This document shows, piece by piece, positions 37,905-50,263 of a DNA stretch of 64,000 nt. The notes under the pieces are model-generated. The model searched no databases. It worked only from the letters and a program-made list of their open reading frames with translations, and was not told where the DNA came from. Made by a program: the position numbers and the translations under genes. Source of the stretch: Anticarsia gemmatalis (lineage: Eukaryota > Arthropoda > Insecta > Lepidoptera > Erebidae). The stretch is from positions 4,012,030 through 4,076,029 of the forward strand of contig NC_134774.1 of NCBI RefSeq assembly GCF_050436995.1, written 5' to 3'. Each line of letters opens with the position of its first letter. The stretch's first letter is position 1.

Positions 37905-38155
37905 TTTAATTTCGGAATAAGGTAGTTGACTGTGTTAACGAAAAATTATTAAACTCGTACTCGTAAAAGGTTCATCTAAAATGCTCAGACTATGTAGCTT
38001 TTCGTAAATAATGTTGAAATTGTAATTACCAGACTGAAACATTTTAGACACTCATTTGATACCAACGAAAATATGACATAGTGACGTCAAAATGTGTTTT
38101 TGACATTTCATAAAGAGTAGCTGATTTGACTGGTAGTCAACTACCGTATTATATC
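37905..38155 (+). repeat. interspersed repeat, two copies
   Basis: This segment (TTAACGAAAAATTATTAAAC; GCTCAGACTATGTAGCTTTT) recurs at 50831-51385, where about 60 and 210 extra bases interrupt it, the second including a LINE tail. Confidence 0.75.
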
Positions 38156-38208
38156 TACGTGGTTTTAGTGTCATCTCTTTGCTAAGTACTAGGGTATGTA
38201 TAGCTGCA

Positions 38209-38459
38209 CATCCATACTAATATTATAAATGCGAAAGTAATTCTGTCTGTCTGCTACTCAATCACGCCTAAACTACTGAACCAATTTGCAATAAATTTGG
38301 TATGGAGATATTTTGATACCCGAGAAAGGACATAGGTTATATATCATCACGCTACGTCCAAAAGGAGTAAAGAACCAGTAATTAATGTGACAAAAACGGG
38401 GAAAAATTTCACCCATTCTCTCTTATTGGACGCAAGCGAAGTTGCGCGGGTCAGCTAGT
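38209..38459 (+). mobile_element. Helitron-like element, second form
   Basis: This form shares the 3' half (GCAAGCGAAGTTGCGCGGGT) with the long form but has a different 5' half: CATACTAATATTATAAATGC, then CTACTCAATCACGCCTAAAC. Other copies are 13018-13265(-), 27031-27283(-), 46972-47170(+, different 3' end) and 60889-61126(+). Confidence 0.8.
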
Positions 38460-38533
38460 ACTTTATATGGCACGCGCGCCACGCCCACATGACCCTTCCT
38501 CTTGTGTTAGGTATTCCGTGTTGCGATATATAT

Positions 38534-38717
38534 TAGCCATCTTCCCACACAGCCTGTATCGCACGTTCCTAGCACGGTACAGTATAACGCTTGTGCTCTG
38601 AGAGAGCGATGTTGTTCGCGGGCGCGGGGAGGTGAGCGCGGCAACGGCTCTTTGCTTTCTCCTTACACAAGCGATTGTTGTTTCATGCGCGATACAGTGT
38701 GTGTAAAGGTGGCTATA
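38534..38717. mobile_element. GC-rich MITE next to the FAM193-like stop
   Basis: The ends TAGCCATCTTCCCACACAGC and, inverted, TAGCCACCTTTACACACACT enclose a GC-rich core (GCGATGTTGTTCGCGGGCGC). Other copies: 23383-23562, 35424-35608, 53180-53359. Confidence 0.85.
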
Positions 38718-38737
38718 GACTTATAGTAAGACTATTT

Positions 38738-38916
38738 CTACTTGTGGTTTTGTCTCAACGCAGCAGCAATATCTCTCACATCGAGCTGAACTTTAGGCTT
38801 GTGTTGCGGCGGCTCGAAGTAGAATTCGAACCGCTTGAACGATTCTATCTCACGTTCGGACACTTCAAGCGACGAGAGGTTAGTTATACTGGAATCAGGA
38901 AGAAACACGCTCGATT
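38738..38916 (-). CDS. FAM193-like: terminal exon, FAM193 C-terminal block
   Basis: The exon encodes SVFLPDSSITNLSSLEVSER, EIESFKRFEFYFEPPQ and QLDVRDIAAALRQNHK, then TAG. The acidic LP-x-D..E-x-SEREIE-x-FKRF pattern is the best link to the FAM193 C-terminal domain. A foldback MITE begins about 20 bases past the stop, so much of the 3' UTR is mobile-element sequence. Confidence 0.85.
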
Positions 38917-41900
38917 CTGAAATAAAAAACAAATATAAATCAGTATTTATGCTAAGGCCAAGTAGACGAGATAAGTTCTAAACAAAGTTTTTTAATTCTA
39001 AACATTTTTATTTGAAAAAAATAAAAAGTTCGGATTTTTAATAGCTTTTGTCTGTACGAAGACGAAAAAATATGATTGCATGATCAATTACTGTATCAAC
39101 TTTTGGCGATTGAAAAGAGTGTGTGTGAGTTTGTTGCTAGCTCTTCTCATAAGGCTGTACACTTTCCGAGCTAGTGTTAGATTCAGTAATTGTAACGACT
39201 ATCATAAGTGTCAATATTTGACCTAAATTAATAAATGATTTGATTTTGATTTTACGTAAAAATAAAGGTAGTACCTGTCTTAGCAGGCGGCGCCGCGGGC
39301 GGGGGCCAGCTCGGCGCCGCGCGGCTGAACAAGGACTCCTCACACTCGCCGCCCGTTGCCTCCTGCACAATACATACCACACAATTAAATAATAAGTTTA
39401 ACCCATTACTGTCCCACTGCTGGGCAAGGGTCTCCTCCCGTAATGAGGGAATTGTTAGGCCTTAAGTCCACCACACTGACCAACTGCGGGTTGGGGACGC
39501 TGGACCTCAATAAATGTATTAAACAATTTTTAGGCATGCAAGGTTTCCTCACGATGTTTTCCTTCACCGTTGGAGCGTGTGATAATTATTTCTAATACAC
39601 ACATTTCCTTCATTACGTGAGGAGAAAAGCCTAGTAGTGGGACATTATATCTATACTAATATTATAAAGCTCAAGAGTTTATTTGTTTGAACGCGCTAAT
39701 CTCAGGAACTACTGGTCCGATTTGAAAAATTCTTAGTGTTAGATAGTCCATTTATCGAGGAAGGTTATATGCTATATATCATCACGCTACGGCCAATAGG
39801 AGCAGAGTACCAGTGAAAAATGTTACAAAAACGGTCAAAATTTTGACCCATGCTCTCTTATGTGACGCAAGCGAAGTTGCGCTAGTGTTCAAATATAAAA
39901 CAAACTCACCTGATTCTTATAAAATTTGCTTTCCGTGACATGATGTATAGTAACTTCGTTATTTAACTTCGAACCGACCCTTAATCTTTGAAAATACGGC
40001 AACGAATCCCCATTGGCCATATTATTTATACCAATATCATCATTTTTAACACTCTGATGTTCATTTTTATCACTAAACAGTGCATTCCTGAAAACATTCC
40101 TGTCTTCTTGTCCGAACGGAGTGTATAAACCAGTGAAATCGTTACTCTCCTCTTTCTTTAACGGAGTTCCTATAGGCTCCGGTCGTTGTATAGGATTCGC
40201 GAATAACGACGAATCGTGATCGAAATTCCGTTGTTCCGTGGGCCTAGTACCTATAGGATTAGGTGAGACAACAGGCTTAGGGCTGTGGTTTTCATAATAC
40301 TCCGGAGTTAGGAAATTCCTTTGTTGGTTGTCGTCTGAAGTTTTAAACAACGAGTACCCTTCCTCATTTTTCTGAGTGAATGATGCCAAATTCATGATAC
40401 GGGTTTGAAAATCGTCTTGTTTTGGCGAGTTTCTCGATTCATATTGACTCTGATTCGGTGGTTGGTAACTATTTGGGTTGACGTAGTTGTATTGCGGGCC
40501 GTACATCGGGTTCATTTGAGGGGTTGGGGTTCGAATCCCCATCAAACTTTGCTGATGCATCATCGTCATTAAAGGATTTCGAATTGTATACATTCCGTTT
40601 GACGTCGGCGTGATAGTTGCCTGGCAAGCATTCGGCGGCATAGGTATAGGGTCTGGGATTCGTATCTCCTGCTTCTTTTGCGCCGGCTGTTGGTTTGTTA
40701 TTTGCACCGATGGCAAGTTAGGATGAAACATGGGGTTGCGCAAGGTAACCATCTTGGTCCCGTCCTGCTTATTGTCAGTCGTTTCGGCCGCCGCGGCCGC
40801 CTTTTTAGCCTTTTTCTTAGCTTTCTTTGATTTGCCAACTACTGGGGGTGGTTCGGGAATTGGGGCTGGTTTCGGCGGTGGTTCTGTGGACAAAAATAAT
40901 TTATTAAACACCAAAATATGTCGCCTCTTTTTACTCAATATTAATTATTTTTCAACGTGGTAATTGATATTCTTATTAACTCTCGACGCAAAAAGAGGGG
41001 TGTTATAAGTTTGATGAGTCTGTGTGTGTGTGTCTGTCTGTGGCATCATAACTCCCGAACGGATGCAGCGATTTCGATTTAGTTTTTTTTGTATTAAAGG
41101 TTACATATGTGCGAGTGTTCTTAGACATGTTTGATAAAAATCTGTTGAGCCGTTAAAAAGTTGTAGGGGGTGAAAGTGAGGGGAGGAGAGGAAACTTACC
41201 CGGCTGCGAGGTGGTGAACATCATGAGCGAAGGGTCCGCGTTGATGACGGGCGCTGGACGCGGCACCGGCGTGGGGGTCGCTGGCAGCTGGTTGCACTTC
41301 CATAGCGGCTAGAACAATGTTATAATATATTAGTTTTACTACTAATGTTCGCTGAAATTCGACTATAATTAATTGAAATTATAATAAATCAAATCGAAAT
41401 CAAATCATTTATTAATTTAGGTCAAATATTGACACTTATGATAAGACATCTATACTAATATTATAAAGCTCAAGAGTTTGTTTGAACGCGCTAATCTCAG
41501 GAACTACTGGCCCGATTTGAAAAAATATTTTTGAGTAGAATAGACCATTTATCGAGGAAGGTTTTAGGCTATATAACATCACGCTGCAACTAATAGGAGC
41601 GCAGTAGCAACGAAAAGTGTTACAAAAACGTGGAAAAATTTCACCCATTCTCTCTTATGTGACGCAAGCGAAGTTGAGCGAATCAGCTATTTCATATAAA
41701 AATACATAGCATTCAATAAGACCTCAGACAACTCCCGCACTCAGAATTGCTCTTCTGTCGCGGGGACTTTTACAAACATACAAACAACTGACACAAAGTA
41801 CAACCAGACCCGAAACAAATATCTGTGGATCGCACAAACAATTGTTCCGTGTGGGAATCTAACCCACGATCTCCCGACGCAATTTAACCACTGCGCTACG

Positions 41901-44900
41901 GAGGTAGTATATTAGGTCGGGGAAAAAGTCTTTTCGCATTATAGTATGTATGAACTTGTAATAAAATCTCTTTGGCTTCAACAATCACAAATGAGTACAC
42001 GGTTCATTAGGTTTCTTTCAGTGAGCTCGTGTACCCATGTACCCAAATATCGAGCTTTTTTGTGTAGAGAAAAGATTTTATTACAAGTTCATACATACTT
42101 CTTCTTCTTCTTAGCGTGTCGATGGCAAACAAATTATAGTATTAATTTAAAATAGTGTATGACACTTTCTGTCTTGCTATATACTGCCAGCCCAGTATTC
42201 AGCTACGTGTACGGCGTTTTCTGTACAGCTCATAAGGTCCTGGTATGAGCAAGAGTCAGCACTCCGGGCATGTCAACATGTGGGCCATGTCCTCTGTGGC
42301 TCCACATCTACAAGAAATATTTGACCTGTCGAGAAAACACACCTGGCCATGTTCTCCTTGCTGCGGCCTACCCGGGTTCGTAACCTATTGAGGGATTTCC
42401 ATGTTGACCGCGGCATATTGTGTCCTGGTGGGAGTTCCTCGGCCGGGGGGACGAAGTCTAGAGGTGGAGGGTCATACATACTATAATGCGAAAAGACTTT
42501 TCCCCGACCTAATATATATAAATATAACATACCACAGATTTGATAGGCGGCGGTTCTTTCTTCTCACTGGGCTGTACTCTAGTCAGAGTGATGCCGGGGG
42601 GCAACTTGAGGTCTGCCACCTGTAACATTAATATTACACATTTATCCTACTAATCTTCTTCTTATTGTATGGTTAGTGGTCAACCTAGTGTCAAAGTTGT
42701 TCAAGCCCGAAGACCTTTGATGTGCCTTAACGACTGTTATCTTAATAGACAACCCTCGAGACTGACGTTTTACGTGCCCTCCGAAGCACGGAGACGCCCA
42801 GTTCAAATGCCACTGGATGACCGCATGCCATCCATCTATAGAATGAGCGCGCCAACGGTTGCTTAACCCACATATCGTTTACCGACCGGTGAGCGCAACT
42901 GGCTATGGGCTCACTTTATCCTACTAATAAAAAAATATAGTACAATTGATAACCTCCTCCTTTCTTAAAGTCGGTTAAAATATGCATATGAATGATTTCA
43001 TTTAATGAGTGAATGACCGAACGAAAATTTATAACTAGCGAATGAATGATAGTCGCATAAATTATTCCGTAAATATATTGTCTATCTCTCGGGTTAAGCT
43101 ACACTTGCCGACGTTGTCCTGTGGATAGGTGACCATAATATTTCGGAAGGCACGTTAAATTGTGGGCACCGGCTGTCATTTTCGAAGATCTTTGACAGTC
43201 GTTAACAGTAGTCAGAAGCTTGAAAGTCTGACAAGCAGTTTTACCGAGGGGTATCGTGTTATAACAGGGATGGTTAGGTTCGTCCAACTATGTTGGAGTC
43301 GGCTTCCAGTCTCACCGGATGCAGCTGAATACCAGTATTTTACATGCAGCGACTGTCTATCTGACCTCCTTACCCAGTTACCTGACTTATAACGCGATAC
43401 CCTTCGGTAAGACTGGTTGTCAGTCTTTGGTCACCCATCCACAGAACAAGCTCGGCAAGCGTAGATTAGCCTTAAAGAAGGGTGGTCACATACCTGCACG
43501 CCACAGCTAAGTTGCTCCATGATGCTGCAAGACGCTGGCTTCTCCGCCTCATTCACACACGGATTCTGTAAACACACATTATATTTAACATTTAATTGCA
43601 ACATATTTCTATGTGTTGTTGACTGTTGTTGAGTGTTGTTGGGTGTTGTTTAAGCTTACTTTTTTACTAACAACTTTTATTAGTAAGCTAAAGTTGTAAG
43701 TGTTGTTGAGAGCCGTTGCGTGTTGTTGAGTGTTGTTTAAGCTTACATTTTTGCTAACAACTTTTATAACTTCAACTTTTATTAGTAATCTAAAGTCGTA
43801 AGTGTTGTCGAGTGTTGTTGGGTGTTGTTGAGTGTTGTTTAAGCTTACATTTTTGCTAACAACTTTTATAACTTCAACTTTTATTAGGAAGCTAAAGTCG
43901 TAAGTGTTGTCGAGTGTTGTTGGGTGTTGTTGGGTGTTGTTGAGTGTTGTTGAGTGTTGTTTAAGCTTACATTTTTGCTAACAACTTTTATAACTTCAAC
44001 TTTTATTAGTAAGCTAAAGTCGTAAGTGTTGTCGAGTGTTGTTGGGTGTTGTTGAGTGTTGTTGAGTGTTGTTTAAGCTTACATTTTTGCTAACAACTTT
44101 TATAACTTCAACTTTTATTAGTAAGCTAAAGTCGTAAGTGTTGTCGAGTGTTGTTGGGTGTTGTTGAGTGTTGTTGAGTGTTGTTTATGCTTACATTTTT
44201 GCTAACAACTTCGATAACTTTAACTTTTATTACTAAAGTCGAAGGTGCTATTTTTATGTGTTATTGCGTGGTATTGAATAACTTTCTTTTTGTTAAATCA
44301 AACAATGTTTGTTGCGGGAGCTGTTGTTCATTGTTGTTTAACTTACCCGAGTGTTGTTGTTGGATGTTGTTAGGTAATGTTGAGACTAGGGAATGCAATC
44401 CCGACTCGAGATCGTCAACTCGAGATCCCTCGCGATCAGAAATATCAATCCCGCGGGATCCCGAGATTTTCGGGATCCCGTCTAGTTAGTAAAAATAATA
44501 CAATTCGAACGGCTTGTTTAATGTAATATGTGTGTGATAGTGTGGTGAATGCAATAAATTATTATTTGAAAGAAAATAAAAGCCTTTATTTTTCAATATT
44601 ACTAACAACGTAACATAATTAACAGGTGTAATAACATGAACATAATCAAAAAAGTAGGTGTAGCTCCAGGAGATCAAAATAAAAAGTAATCACATGGCAT
44701 TTTGAAAGTAGCCTCTTAAAATACAAAGTGTATCAATAGTACGAGCTTCTAATCGGCATCTTAAGTCTATTGCAATGTAGCCAGCTGCTGAAAATGCCCT
44801 CTCCGACAATCCCGAACGGGATCTCGTCATATTATGCTTCGGGATTGATCCCGAAAAAATACACGGGATCTCGCGAGATCGGGATCCCGCGAGATCGGGA

Positions 44901-47900
44901 TTGCATTCACTAGTTGAGACTGTTTTAAATTCTGTTGTGTGTGTTGTTAAAAGTTGTTTGGGCAGATAGGGTGTGGTTTTGTGTCTGTGTTGTTCAAACT
45001 AACCTTTTTGCTAACAACTTCTATGGTAGTGTCGGGCGTGATGTTGATGACTTATTACATCTGTTGTTGAGTGTTGTTGTGAGTTGTTTAAACTAACCTT
45101 TTTGCTAACAACTTCTATGTTAGTGTCGGGCGTGATGTTGATTACTTGCTATATCTGTTGTTGTGAGTTGTTGAGTGTTGTTGGGTGTTGTTGAGTGTTG
45201 TTGTGAGTTGTTTAAACTAACCTTTTTGCTAACAACTTCTATGGTAGTGTCAGGCGTGATGTTGATGACTTATTACATCTGTTGTTGTGAGTTGTTTAGT
45301 GTTGTTTAAACTAACCTTTTTGCTAACAACTTCTATGGTAGTGTCGGGCGTGATGTTGATGACCTGCGGCTTGTTCTGTTGTTGCTGTTGTTGTTTCTTC
45401 TCCTTCTTGTTGTTTTGTTGTTGGGGCTGTTGTTGGGCGGCTTGCTTCGGTTGTTTCGGCTGTGGCGTGGGCGCTGGAATAAAAATATACCCTCTTATTC
45501 ATAAACACACTATAAACCTATTTTAGTTAAAATGCTACTATAATATGATTTCTCTTTATCATTTCGCTAAGGAGTGAAAGTAACAATACACAGCCTTTCA
45601 TAACTTCATATGTTTTTATGAATAAGACGGTGTATGTTATATCTAATATATAATATTCTCGCGTCCCAGTTTTCGTTACCATACTCCACCGAAACGGCTT
45701 GACCGATTCTCATGAAATTTTGTGAGCATATTGAGTAGGTCTGAGAATCGACCAACATCTATTTTTCATACCCCTAAGAGACATTTTTTTTATTCATATG
45801 ACTAAACAACGTTTGCCGGGTCTGCTAATATCTGTATAATTATATATAACTCAAATGTGACTGACTGACATAGTGATCTATCAACGCACAGCACAAACCA
45901 CTGGACGGATCGAGCTGACATTTGTCATGCAGGTAGATGTTATGACGTAGACATCCGCTAAAGAAAGGATTTTCATCAATTCTACCCTCAAGGGGATAAA
46001 ATAGGGAATAAAAGTTTGTATAAAACTTAAAGTTTCAACTGACTGAACTGAAATTAACCTAGATTCATATCCTATCAATATTATAAATGCGAAAGTTTGT
46101 GACTATGTATGTATGTTTGTTACTCTTTAACGCAAAAATTACTGAACTGATTACGATGAAATCTATACTAATATTTGTTTGTTTGAACGCGCTAATCTCA
46201 GGAACTACTGGTCCTATTTAAAAAAATATTTCAGTGTTAGATAGCTCATTTATCGAGGAAGGCTATAGGCTATATATCATCGCGCTACGGCCCATAGGAG
46301 CAGAGTACCAGTAAAAAATGTTACAAAAACGGGTAAAAAATTCACCCATTCTCTCTTATGTGACGCAAGCGAAGTTGCGCGGGTCAGCTTGTTTGGTATA
46401 TAGGTAGCTGAAGACTCAGAATAACACATAGTAACTACTTTTTATCGCGGAGTTCCCGAGAGAAACCATTTCACGCAAAACCAACTCAAAAAAATATAGT
46501 AAATAATCTCTCACCATTCTTCTCCAACTTGTTCTCTTTCCCTTTCTTCTCTTTCTTCTCCTTCTTCTCTTCTTTCTTCTTGACAGGCTCAATCTTCTTC
46601 GTCACTTCCGGTTTCTTTTCGTTCTTGACTTTCGCTTCCGGCTTCTGTTCCACCGGCTTTTTGACGTCGGCTTTCTTAGATTTCGCGTCGGCTTGTTTCT
46701 TTCTCTCCTCGTCTTCAGCCTAAAAGATTAAATTTTATCCATAATAATAATGTCCTCCTAGCCGATATACGGCTACGGCGGTCAGTTTCATTGAAACTGG
46801 CCATCTGTGCAGGACTTTGTTTATAGTGTCCAAGTGTGTGCACAATACACAGGTACACTCTCTATTCCATCACTCTCATAGTTTGGTGGGACGGATAACC
46901 GACACGACCAGTGAGAGGTCAGGCGCAGGACCGACGGCGACACGTGCTCTCCGAGGCACGGAGATTATCCATACTAATATTATAAATGCGAAAGTAACTC
47001 TGTCTGACTGTTACTCAATCACGCCTAAACTATTGAACCAATTTGCATGAAATTTGGTATGGAGATGTTTTGATACCCGAGAAAGGACATAGGCTACTTT
47101 TTACGCCGGGAAAATGACGCGTTCCCATGGGAAAATTCAGGTGGCGGACGAAGTCGCGGATGAAAGCTAATATTCTATAAAAATAAATAAAACAAATTTA
47201 ACCCATTTATGTCCCACTGCTGGGCAAGGGTCTCCTCCCGTAATGAGGGAGGGGTTAGGCCTTGAGTCCACCACGCTGGCCAAGTGCGGGTTGGGGACTT
47301 TGCATGCCCTCAATAAATGTGTTATAATAGGATATTGAAAATGATGATACACACGTACCTGTTGTTTGGCGAGCATTCTCTTCTGTTTGTTGGACAGTGT
47401 TTGTGTGTCAGACAGCGAGTTGGAGCTCTGAGACTCCTTGTTCACTTTCTGTACGGGCTTTTGTGGTTCCTTAGTCTTTTTCTAGAAAAAATAATGTTTA
47501 AATATCAAGTTCTATCGTATGGTTAGTGGTCAACCTAGTGTCAAAGTTGTTCAAGCCCGAAGACCTTTGACGTGGCTTAACGACTGTTATCTTAATAGAC
47601 AACAACCGGGACCGACGTAGCACGGAGACGTTCAGTTCAAATACCACTATGCGGTCACCCATCTATGGAATGACCGCGCCAACGGTTGCTTAATCCATAG
47701 ATCGTTTACCGACCGGTGAGCGCAACTGGCTATGAGCCATGGTATGTACGTATGATTAATAAATAAATTTAAGCCATTAATGTCCCATTGCTGGGCAAGG
47801 GTCTCCTCCCGTAATAAGGGAGGGGTTAGGCCTTGAGTCCACCACGCTGGCCAAGTGCGGGTTGGGGACTCAGCATATACCGTAAGTAACATAGTTTTTA

Positions 47901-50113
47901 AACTCCGGCTTGTTCGGACTTTTACCATTGAGAGCTGGTAAATCTTAGGTTTTACCGGAAAATCTTAGGATTTACCACAGTTCGGGCTTTTACAGTAACA
48001 TATAGATAGATAGATACACACATAACATGGAGTACTTGGAAAAGTCAGGGTTCGAACCTGCGACCACTTGCGTGGGGGGTGACAACTTATACCACTCGGC
48101 TATGAATAGAATAAAAATAAATATTACCTTTTCTTTGTTCGCTCCTTTAGCCAGTTGGTTGATGTGAGCTAGCGCTTGCTCCCAGGTCTGCTTGCGGCCG
48201 TCGGTGGGCGGCGCGGCCGGCTTGGGCTGCGGCTTGGGCGCCTCTTGTGGCATGGTCAATACTGAAAGATATCAGTTAGTTTAATTTCATTGTCTTAACC
48301 TTTTGAAAGCCACATTATTATTGCTAGTATCATCATGGCTTAGCCTTTCTTCCAAACTATGTTGGAGTCGGCTTCCATTCTCACCGGATGCAGCTGAATA
48401 TCAGTGTTTTACATGCAGCGACTGTCTATCTGATCTCCACAACCCAATTACCTGGCTTATAACACGATATCCTTCGGTAAGACTGGTTGTCAGACTTTCA
48501 AGCTTCTGACTACTGTTAACGATTGTCAAAGATCTTCGAAATTGACAGCCGGGACCCAAAATTTAACGTGCCTTCCGAAACACGAAAGAACTCGATATGT
48601 ATAAGACGGTCATCCATCCACAGAACCACCTCGGCAAGCATAACTTAACCTCAGAGATCGATCCGCGCGGCTGTTGTTAACTAAGCCACGAGTTATTATT
48701 GCTAGTATAAATGTCTATATTTAACACTTTGACCGTCACGGTCGGCTATACTCGACAAATCAGAACGAGGCTCTCGTCGGCAAATGTCGATAAAAATATA
48801 GCGTAGAGAACATGTTCTGATTTGTCGAGTATAGCCGACCGTGACGGTCAATGGGTTAAAAATAAAGTGTAATAATCTGAATCTGAAAATTTGAAATTTT
48901 AATATCATTCGTGGACCATATTTTGGGAAGCACTGAACTAAAGGAAGCAAGTGAACATAGAGAGCTATCTATTAAGTATATATGAGTATATATTTAGAAG
49001 TATATAAGTATGTTTATCAGTTATTTGGTTACCATAGTACAAGCTCTGCATAGTTTGGAATCAAATGACCGTGTGTGAGTTGTTCAATAATATTTATTTA
49101 TGTCACTCACCACTAGCGCTGGTCCGCGGCGCCGCCTGCCTGGCGCCGGGCGGGTGTCGCTCACACACACACACACGCACACACACCAGGTTGATATGTG
49201 ATAGTATGTCACTCACCACTAGCGCTGGTCCGCGGCGCCGCCTGCCTGGCGCCGGGCGGGTGTCGCTCACACACACACACACGCACACACACCAGGTTGA
49301 TATGTGATAGTATGTCACTCACCACTAGCGCTGGTCCGCGGCGCCGCCTGCCTGGCGCCGGGCGGGTGTCGCTCACACACACACACACGCACACACACCA
49401 GGTTGATATGTGATAGTATGTCACTCACCACTAGCGCTGGTCCGCGGCGCCGCCTGCCTGGCGCCGGGCGGGTGTCGCTCACACACACACACACACACAC
49501 ACACCAGGTTGATATGTGATAGTATGTCACTCACCACTAGCGCTGGTCCGCGGCGCCGCCTGCCTGGCGCCGGGCGGGTGTCGCTCACACACACACACAC
49601 GCACACACACCAGGTTGATATGTGATAGTATGTCACTCACCACTAGCGCTGGTCCGCGGCGCCGCCTGCCTGGCGCCGGGCGGGTGTCGCTCACACACAC
49701 ACACACGCACACACACCAGGTTGATATGTGATAGTATGTCACTCACCACTAGCGCTGGTCCGCGGCGCCGCCTGCCTGGCGCCGGGCGGGTGTCGCTCAC
49801 ACACACACACACGCACACACACCAGGTTGATATGTGATAGTATGTCACTCACCACTAGCGCTGGTCCGCGGCGCCGCCTGCCTGGCGCCGGGCGGGTGTC
49901 GCTCACACACACACACACGCACACACACCAGGTTGATATGTGATAGTATGTCACTCACCACTAGCGCTGGTCCGCGGCGCCGCCTGCCTGGCGCCGGGCG
50001 GGTGTCGCTCACACACACACACACGCACACACACCAGGTTGATATGTGATAGTATGTCACTCACCACTAGCGCTGGTCCGCGGCGCCGCCTGCCTGGCGC
50101 CGGGCGGGTGTCG

Positions 50114-50151
<38 letters not shown>

Positions 50152-50231
50152 AGGTTGATATGTGATAGTATGTCACTCACCACTAGCGCTGGTCCGCGGC
50201 GCCGCCTGCCTGGCGCCGGGCGGGTGTCGCT

Positions 50232-50263
<32 letters not shown>

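Noticed and set aside
49065..50158. Series of overlapping 71-residue frames on both strands (HTHTHT and CVCVCV type)
   Set aside because: They are translations of the 106-bp tandem array and its CA repeat, repeated unit by unit, not genes.
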